Below, one piece after another: positions 59,481 to 64,000 of a stretch of 64,000 bases of DNA. The notes below the pieces were generated by a model. It did no database searches. It was not told the origin of the DNA and worked only from the letters and a program-made list of their open reading frames with translations. The stretch is from an uncultured Sphingomonas sp. (lineage in GTDB: Bacteria; Pseudomonadota; Alphaproteobacteria; Sphingomonadales; Sphingomonadaceae). The stretch covers positions 1-64,000 of the forward strand of contig NZ_CAKZHV010000001.1 of NCBI RefSeq assembly GCF_936927845.1. The letters are read 5' to 3'. Numbering within the stretch: position 1 is the first letter of the stretch; each line of letters opens with the position of its first letter. The position numbers and the translations under genes are program-made.

Positions 59481-60749
59481 ATGATTAGCGAGAGCAGCGA
59501 AGCGCACCGCGGCCCGGTTACTGATGCACGGCCGGTCGACTATTCGCGCGTGTTCACCCAGGCGATCGACCGCCTGCACGCCGAGGGGCGCTACCGCGTC
59601 TTCATCGACATCCTGCGCAACAAGGGCATGTTCCCCAACGCGCGCTGCTTCGCCGGGCACAATGGTCCCAAGCCGATCACGGTGTGGTGCTCGAACGATT
59701 ATCTCGCGATGGGGCAGCACCCCAAGGTGATCGCGGCGATGGAGGAAGCGCTCCACGACGTCGGTGCGGGATCGGGCGGCACGCGCAACATCGGCGGCAA
59801 CACGCACTATCACGTCGACTTGGAGGCGGAACTCGCCGACCTGCACGGCAAGGAAGCGGCGCTGCTGTTCACCAGCGGCTATGTCTCGAACGAGGCGACG
59901 CTGGCGACGCTCGCCAAGGTGCTGCCGGGCTGCATCATCTATTCCGACGAGCTGAACCACGCCTCGATGATCGCCGGCATCCGCAATTCGGGGTGCGAGA
60001 AGCGCGTGTTCCGCCACAATGATCTCGCGCACCTGGAGGAACTGCTCGCCGCCGACGATGCCGCGGTCCCGAAGCTGATCGCGTTCGAGAGCGTATATTC
60101 GATGGAAGGCGATGTCGCGCCGATCGCGGCGATCTGCGATCTCGCCGACAAGTATAATGCGCTGACCTACCTCGACGAGGTGCACGCGGTCGGCATGTAC
60201 GGCGCGCGCGGCGGCGGCATCTCGGAGCGTGACGCAGTCGCCGACCGGCTGACGATCATCGAGGGGACGCTCGGCAAGGCATTCGGCGTGATGGGCGGCT
60301 ATATCGCGGCGGATCGCACGATCGTCGACGTGATCCGCTCCTACGCGCCCGGCTTCATCTTCACGACCTCGCTGTCGCCGGTGCTGGTCGCGGGCGTGCT
60401 GGCGTCCGTCCGACACCTGAAATCGTCGAGCGTCGAGCGCGACGGGCAGCAGGCCGCCGCCGCGGCGCTCAAGGCGATGCTGGCCGACGCGGGGCTGCCG
60501 GTAATGATCGGCGACACGCACATCGTGCCGGTGATGGTCGGCGATCCGGTCAAGGCCAAGAAGATCAGCGACATCCTGCTCGCCGAATACGGCGTCTACG
60601 TTCAGCCGATCAATTACCCCACGGTGCCGCGCGGCACCGAGCGGTTGCGCTTCACCCCCGGCCCCGCGCACAGCGAGGCGATGATGCGCGAGCTGACCGA
60701 CGCGTTGGTCGAGATCTGGGGTCGGCTGGAGCTGCGCCAGGCGGCGTAG
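59481..60749 (+). CDS. hemA: 5-aminolevulinate synthase
   Basis: This 422-aa PLP enzyme condenses glycine and succinyl-CoA to 5-aminolevulinate (C4 or Shemin pathway), the alphaproteobacterial route to heme. WCSNDYLAMGQHP, GSGGTRNIGGNTHYHV, TYLDEVHAVGMYG and the PLP lysine K266 in EGTLGKAFGVMGGY are all diagnostic. The presence of this C4-type enzyme supports the alphaproteobacterial assignment. It follows murI by 49 bp and ends in a long inverted repeat shared with the convergent peptidase gene. Confidence 0.97.
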   Translation: MISESSEAHRGPVTDARPVDYSRVFTQAIDRLHAEGRYRVFIDILRNKGMFPNARCFAGHNGPKPITVWCSNDYLAMGQHPKVIAAMEEALHDVGAGSGGTRNIGGNTHYHVDLEAELADLHGKEAALLFTSGYVSNEATLATLAKVLPGCIIYSDELNHASMIAGIRNSGCEKRVFRHNDLAHLEELLAADDAAVPKLIAFESVYSMEGDVAPIAAICDLADKYNALTYLDEVHAVGMYGARGGGISERDAVADRLTIIEGTLGKAFGVMGGYIAADRTIVDVIRSYAPGFIFTTSLSPVLVAGVLASVRHLKSSSVERDGQQAAAAALKAMLADAGLPVMIGDTHIVPVMVGDPVKAKKISDILLAEYGVYVQPINYPTVPRGTERLRFTPGPAHSEAMMRELTDALVEIWGRLELRQAA

Positions 60750-60756
60750 CAACTTC

Positions 60757-60837
60757 GTCATCCCGGGCTTGAGCCGGGATCCCGCTGCCTATCTCTACCG
60801 TGCGGAGCAGTGGGACGCCGGATCAACTCCGGGCAAC
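60757..60837. repeat. Long imperfect inverted repeat between hemA and the M48 peptidase gene
   Basis: Two 34-bp arms (60757-60790 and 60804-60837) are imperfect reverse complements and would fold into one long hairpin; each arm also contains its own short stem, for example ATCCCGG/CCGGGAT at 60760-60766 and 60774-60780. The element fills the gap between two convergent genes and could serve as a bidirectional terminator. The pattern resembles dispersed repeats common in sphingomonads; copy number was not determined. Confidence 0.7.
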
Positions 60838-60842
60838 CGCGT

Positions 60843-61817
60843 TCACCGCAACGCCGCGTCGCGCTGATCCAGGATCGGCGGCAGGTACGGCGTCGGCGCA
60901 CCCGCCGGCACCGCCGCCAGCGCCTCCGCGATCACCGCCGCGCGCTCCTTGGGGGAAGGGTGCGTGCGGCTGCGGAACATGCCGGGGTCAACCTTTTTTC
61001 CCGGCCCCTGCCAGAAGCGCACCGCATTCTGCGGGTCCCAGCCGGCGTTGCGCAGCAGGAACGCGCCGAGCACGTCGGCCTCGGTTTCCGTCTTGCGAAA
61101 CAGCCGCGCGTTGCGGCCGAACTCGCCGAACAACCCCCATTTGACCCCCGCCGCCTCCAGCCGCGCGCGGTGGCGCAGGATCGTGTGCGCGAGCTCGTGC
61201 GCGACGACCACCGCGACATCGTCGTCGCCGTAGGTCTCCATCAACCGCGCGCCGACCTGCACGACATGCCCGTCCGATGACGCGCCGAGCTTGGGTCCTG
61301 CAACCACCTCGAACTCGCTGCGGCAGGCGGGGACGGGCGCGATCACGGCGCGGCGCGTGCCGTGCGAATCGTTGAGCGTCAGCACGATCGGTGCGCCCAG
61401 CGGTCGCGCGGCCAGCCGGGCGAGCGCCGCGTCGCGCGTCGCGCTGGTGTCGTGCGCGGCGGTCGGCGCGGTCAGCGGCGCGCCGGCGATCGCTGCCAGT
61501 CCTTCGTTCTGGACGATCCCCGCCCGCGCGGCGGGTGAACCGGGGACCACCCACTCCACCGCGACCGGCTCCGCGAAGCCGAACACCGCGCGCGCCGTGT
61601 CGGCATCACGCGCGGCATATTGATCGATCGCGTGAAGCACGAGCCCGGTGCCCGGCTGCTGGTCGCGGCACAGCGCGGCGTTCGCGGTGGTGAGCCGCCA
61701 CGCCACGCTCGCGAGCCGCGCGTCCTGCGCCCGCAACGCCTCGAACGTCGCGCGGATGTCGGGCGCTGCGGCGGCGAGCAGCGTGAGGGGTAGCAAGATG
61801 CGGAGCAGACGCGACAT
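60843..61817 (-). CDS. M48-family metalloprotease with PDZ-like region, exported
   Basis: A 324-aa protein with a signal peptide (MSRLLRILLPLTLLAAAAPD), a PDZ-like segment (VVPGSPAARAGIVQNEGLAAIAG) and the zinc-protease motif VVAHELAHTILRH (H207, E208, H211) with a downstream Glu ligand in TETEADVLGAFLL. This is the BepA/HtpX-type M48 arrangement, here with the PDZ-like part before the catalytic domain. It should act in the periplasm in envelope protein quality control. ATG 61817 is chosen to give the signal peptide. Confidence 0.87.
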   Translation of the reverse strand: MSRLLRILLPLTLLAAAAPDIRATFEALRAQDARLASVAWRLTTANAALCRDQQPGTGLVLHAIDQYAARDADTARAVFGFAEPVAVEWVVPGSPAARAGIVQNEGLAAIAGAPLTAPTAAHDTSATRDAALARLAARPLGAPIVLTLNDSHGTRRAVIAPVPACRSEFEVVAGPKLGASSDGHVVQVGARLMETYGDDDVAVVVAHELAHTILRHRARLEAAGVKWGLFGEFGRNARLFRKTETEADVLGAFLLRNAGWDPQNAVRFWQGPGKKVDPGMFRSRTHPSPKERAAVIAEALAAVPAGAPTPYLPPILDQRDAALR

Positions 61818-61929
61818 GCGTCCTCCTCTACGCCGTGCCGGTCGCGCGGTCATCACCGCGCAACACCGCGCCCGCATTGACTTCGCGCGCCTCACGCATC
61901 AGAATAGTTTCACTTGATACCAGTGGAGC

Positions 61930-62988
61930 ATGCTCATGGACCATATCGACGTCAATCCGATGGGGCTCGACGGCTTCGCCTTCTGCGAATTCACCTCACC
62001 TGAACCCGACACGCTCGCCAGGCAGTTCGAGGCGCTCGGCTTCGTTCCCGCCGCGACGCACCCGACCAAGCAGGTGACGCTCTACCGCCAGGGCCGCATC
62101 AACCTGCTGATCAACCGCGAGGAAACGGGGCAGGCGGCCGAGTTCCGCGCGGCCCATGGCCCGTCGGCGAACGCGATGGCGTTCCGCGTCTCGAACGCGC
62201 GCGAGGCGCTCGACGCGGCCGTGGAGCGTGGCGCCAAGGCGCTGGACGCGAGCGGCAGCGCACTGCCTGACGCGCAGGTGCTCGAAGGCATCGGCGGATC
62301 GCTGCTGTATCTGGTCGATGCCGATCCGTTCGCCGACTGGACCGAGGTCGAGCGCTGGCGCGAGGCGGCGGCGGAGAACAACGTCGGGCTCGACCTGCTC
62401 GATCACCTGACGCACAACGTGCGGCGCGGGCAGATGCGGACGTGGTCGGCGTTCTACGGCCAGATCTTCGGCTTCGAGGAGCAGAAGTATTTCGACATCA
62501 AGGGCAAGGCGACCGGCCTGTTCAGCCAGGCGATGATCGCGCCCGACAAGGCGATCCGCATTCCCTTGAACGAGAGCCAGGACGACAAGAGCCAGATCGA
62601 GGAGTTCATCCGCGATTACAACGGCGAAGGTATCCAGCATCTCGCGCTCACCACCGACGACATCTACACCACCGTCGAGAAACTGCGCGCGCGCGGCGTG
62701 CGGTTGCAGGACACGATCGAGACCTATTACGAGCTGGTCGACAAGCGCGTGCCGAACCACGGCGAGGACCTGGAGCGGCTGCGCCGCAACCGCATCCTGA
62801 TCGACGGCAACGTCGGCGAGGAAGGGTTGCTGCTGCAGATCTTCACCGAGAACATGGTCGGCCCGATCTTCTTCGAGATCATCCAGCGCAAAGGCAACGA
62901 GGGGTTCGGCAACGGCAACTTTCAGGCGCTGTATGAGTCGATTGAACTCGACCAAATTCGGCGCGGTGTCATCACAGTCGACGCCTGA
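61930..62988 (+). CDS. hpd: 4-hydroxyphenylpyruvate dioxygenase
   Basis: HppD (352 aa) converts 4-hydroxyphenylpyruvate to homogentisate in tyrosine catabolism. Iron ligands are visible as His in LLDHLTHNVRRGQM (H159), His in EGIQHLALTT and Glu in IFFEIIQRKG near the C-terminus. The start at 61930 (ATG CTC ATG GAC) may be the second Met at 61936. It precedes hmgA, the next enzyme of the pathway, but a cluster of hairpins lies between them. Confidence 0.96.
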   Translation: MLMDHIDVNPMGLDGFAFCEFTSPEPDTLARQFEALGFVPAATHPTKQVTLYRQGRINLLINREETGQAAEFRAAHGPSANAMAFRVSNAREALDAAVERGAKALDASGSALPDAQVLEGIGGSLLYLVDADPFADWTEVERWREAAAENNVGLDLLDHLTHNVRRGQMRTWSAFYGQIFGFEEQKYFDIKGKATGLFSQAMIAPDKAIRIPLNESQDDKSQIEEFIRDYNGEGIQHLALTTDDIYTTVEKLRARGVRLQDTIETYYELVDKRVPNHGEDLERLRRNRILIDGNVGEEGLLLQIFTENMVGPIFFEIIQRKGNEGFGNGNFQALYESIELDQIRRGVITVDA

Positions 62989-62993
62989 TCGAT

Positions 62994-63105
62994 GTGCGAA
63001 GCGAACGCTTCGCACGAGATGCGCCACGCAGGTGGCGCCGTCGACCGGCCAGCGCGACGAAGCCGGCGCACAAGGCGCGGCTTCGCCGCGTCTGACGCGC
63101 CGGCG
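62994..63105 (+). repeat. Cluster of hairpins between hpd and hmgA
   Basis: Three structures follow the hpd stop codon: a near-perfect palindrome at 62994-63015 (GTGCGAAGCG, AA, CGCTTCGCAC), a 7-bp stem with 4-nt loop at 63021-63038 (GCGCCAC/GTGGCGC), and a larger stem GCCGGCGC/GCGCCGGC (63063-63070 and 63098-63105) enclosing an inner CGCGGC/GCCGCG hairpin (63077-63091). No poly-T follows, so these are not classical terminators. They may be an intergenic repeat element or an RNA-processing signal tuning hpd and hmgA. Confidence 0.65.
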
Positions 63106-63164
63106 GGCGTGACACGATCCACCCGCGGGTTCGTTACACAAAGCCGCCCAAGAAAGGACCGAGG

Positions 63165-64000
63165 ATGACCGACCCCATCACCCCCGCCTACATCCCCGGT
63201 TTCGGCAACCACGTCTCGACCGAGGCGATCCCCGGCGCGCTGCCGATCGGGCGCAACTCGCCGCAGCGCCCCGCCTTCGGGCTCTATACCGAGCAACTGT
63301 CAGGCACCTCCTTCACCGCGCCAAGGCACGAGAATCGCCGCTCGTGGCTGTACCGGATGCGCCCGACCGCGGAGCATCCGCCGTTCGAGGCGTATGCGGG
63401 CGCGGCACGTTTCGCCCCCGATACCCCCGACGCGCCGCTGCCACCCAACCGGCTGCGCTGGGATCCGCTGCCGCTACCGGGCGGAGAGCGCGTCGATCTG
63501 GTCGACGGCATGACGACGATGCTGACCAATCGCCACCCCGCCGACCTCGAAGGCGTCGCGATGCACGTTTATGCCGCGACCAAGGACATGGACGCGCGCG
63601 TGTTCATGGACGCGGACGGCGAACTGCTCTTCATCCCCGAGCAGGGGCGGCTGGAGCTGCTGACCGAACTCGGCCGGATCGAGGTCGCGCCGGGGCAGGT
63701 CGCGCTCGTGCCGCGCGGCGTCCGTTTCAAGGCGCTGCTGCCCGACGGCCAGGCGCGCGGCTATGTCGCGGAGAATCACGGCGCGCTGTTCCGCCTGCCC
63801 GATCTCGGCCCAATCGGCGCCAACGGCCTTGCCAACCCGCGCGATTTCGAGACGCCGGTCGCCTGGTTCGAGGATCGCGACGAGCCGACTGAGGTCATCC
63901 AGAAGTTCATGGGGTCGCTGTGGACGACGACGCTCGACCATTCGCCGCTCGACGTCGTCGCGTGGCACGGCAATCTCGCGCCCTGGCGCTATGACCTGTC
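63165..64000 (+). CDS. hmgA: Homogentisate 1,2-dioxygenase, partial (runs off right edge)
   Basis: The first 278 codons of HmgA, which opens the homogentisate ring to maleylacetoacetate. The start ATG 63165 has GGACCGAGG upstream. The sequence shows YIPGFGNHVSTEA and RNSPQRPAFGLYTEQLSGTSF, the classic N-terminus, followed by NRRSWLYRMRP and IPEQGRLELLTELG in the beta-sandwich. The iron ligands expected near the C-terminus are outside the window. It is the next step after hpd. Confidence 0.95.
   Translation, partial: MTDPITPAYIPGFGNHVSTEAIPGALPIGRNSPQRPAFGLYTEQLSGTSFTAPRHENRRSWLYRMRPTAEHPPFEAYAGAARFAPDTPDAPLPPNRLRWDPLPLPGGERVDLVDGMTTMLTNRHPADLEGVAMHVYAATKDMDARVFMDADGELLFIPEQGRLELLTELGRIEVAPGQVALVPRGVRFKALLPDGQARGYVAENHGALFRLPDLGPIGANGLANPRDFETPVAWFEDRDEPTEVIQKFMGSLWTTTLDHSPLDVVAWHGNLAPWRYDL

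Noticed and set aside
1..64000. tRNA, rRNA, insertion sequence, integrase or attachment site flanking the defence island
   Set aside because: Looked for at island borders and intergenic gaps; nothing recognisable by eye. The left border lies outside the window.

Overview
The window is about 70% G+C chromosomal DNA from an alphaproteobacterium, most likely a Sphingomonas-like member of the Sphingomonadaceae. This rests on the C4-type 5-aminolevulinate synthase, MipZ, a TonB-dependent receptor locus with flavin-halogenase-like proteins, an SLC45-type sugar transporter, and the housekeeping gene neighbourhoods. No tRNA, rRNA, transposase or integrase gene was seen. The species call is inference.

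Region 1 (1-22.1 kb) is a defence island. It starts inside a type I-E CRISPR array (six identical 29-bp repeats, 32-bp spacers, read on the minus strand; the array runs off the left edge). A short leader with a good promoter follows, then cas2, cas1, cas6e, cas5e, cas7e, cse2 and cse1, all on the minus strand. Where cas3 would normally sit next to cse1 there are instead four minus-strand genes of a class 1 DISARM system: drmD (SNF2 helicase), drmMI (adenine methylase), drmA (SF2 helicase) and drmB (DUF1998). cas3 lies beyond them on the opposite strand, sharing a ~190-bp intergenic region with drmD. DISARM is therefore nested between the two halves of a CRISPR-Cas system. drmC is absent; Cascade occupies its usual place.

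Region 2 (22.2-37.4 kb) is a starch/maltodextrin utilisation locus: a DUF6445 protein, a TonB-dependent receptor, a flavin-halogenase-like protein, a LacI-type repressor, a secreted GH13 alpha-amylase, a GH13 alpha-glucosidase, a GH97 glucosidase, a second halogenase-like protein and an MFS sugar transporter. The same 12-bp operator-like sequence lies upstream of both the receptor and the amylase operon, which points to the LacI-type protein as the common regulator.

Region 3 (37.4-64 kb) is core chromosome: peptidoglycan recycling (LD-carboxypeptidase and Mpl-like ligase), an ABHD10-like hydrolase, glyoxalases I and II, a PLP trans-sulfuration enzyme, flavoprotein oxidases, murA, a Crp/Fnr regulator, phosphomannomutase, a membrane J-domain protein with mipZ, panC, topA-dprA-plsY, murI, hemA, an M48 peptidase, hpd, and hmgA, which runs off the right edge. 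Several intergenic inverted-repeat elements are present. No gene-free stretch exceeds 300 bp apart from the CRISPR array.
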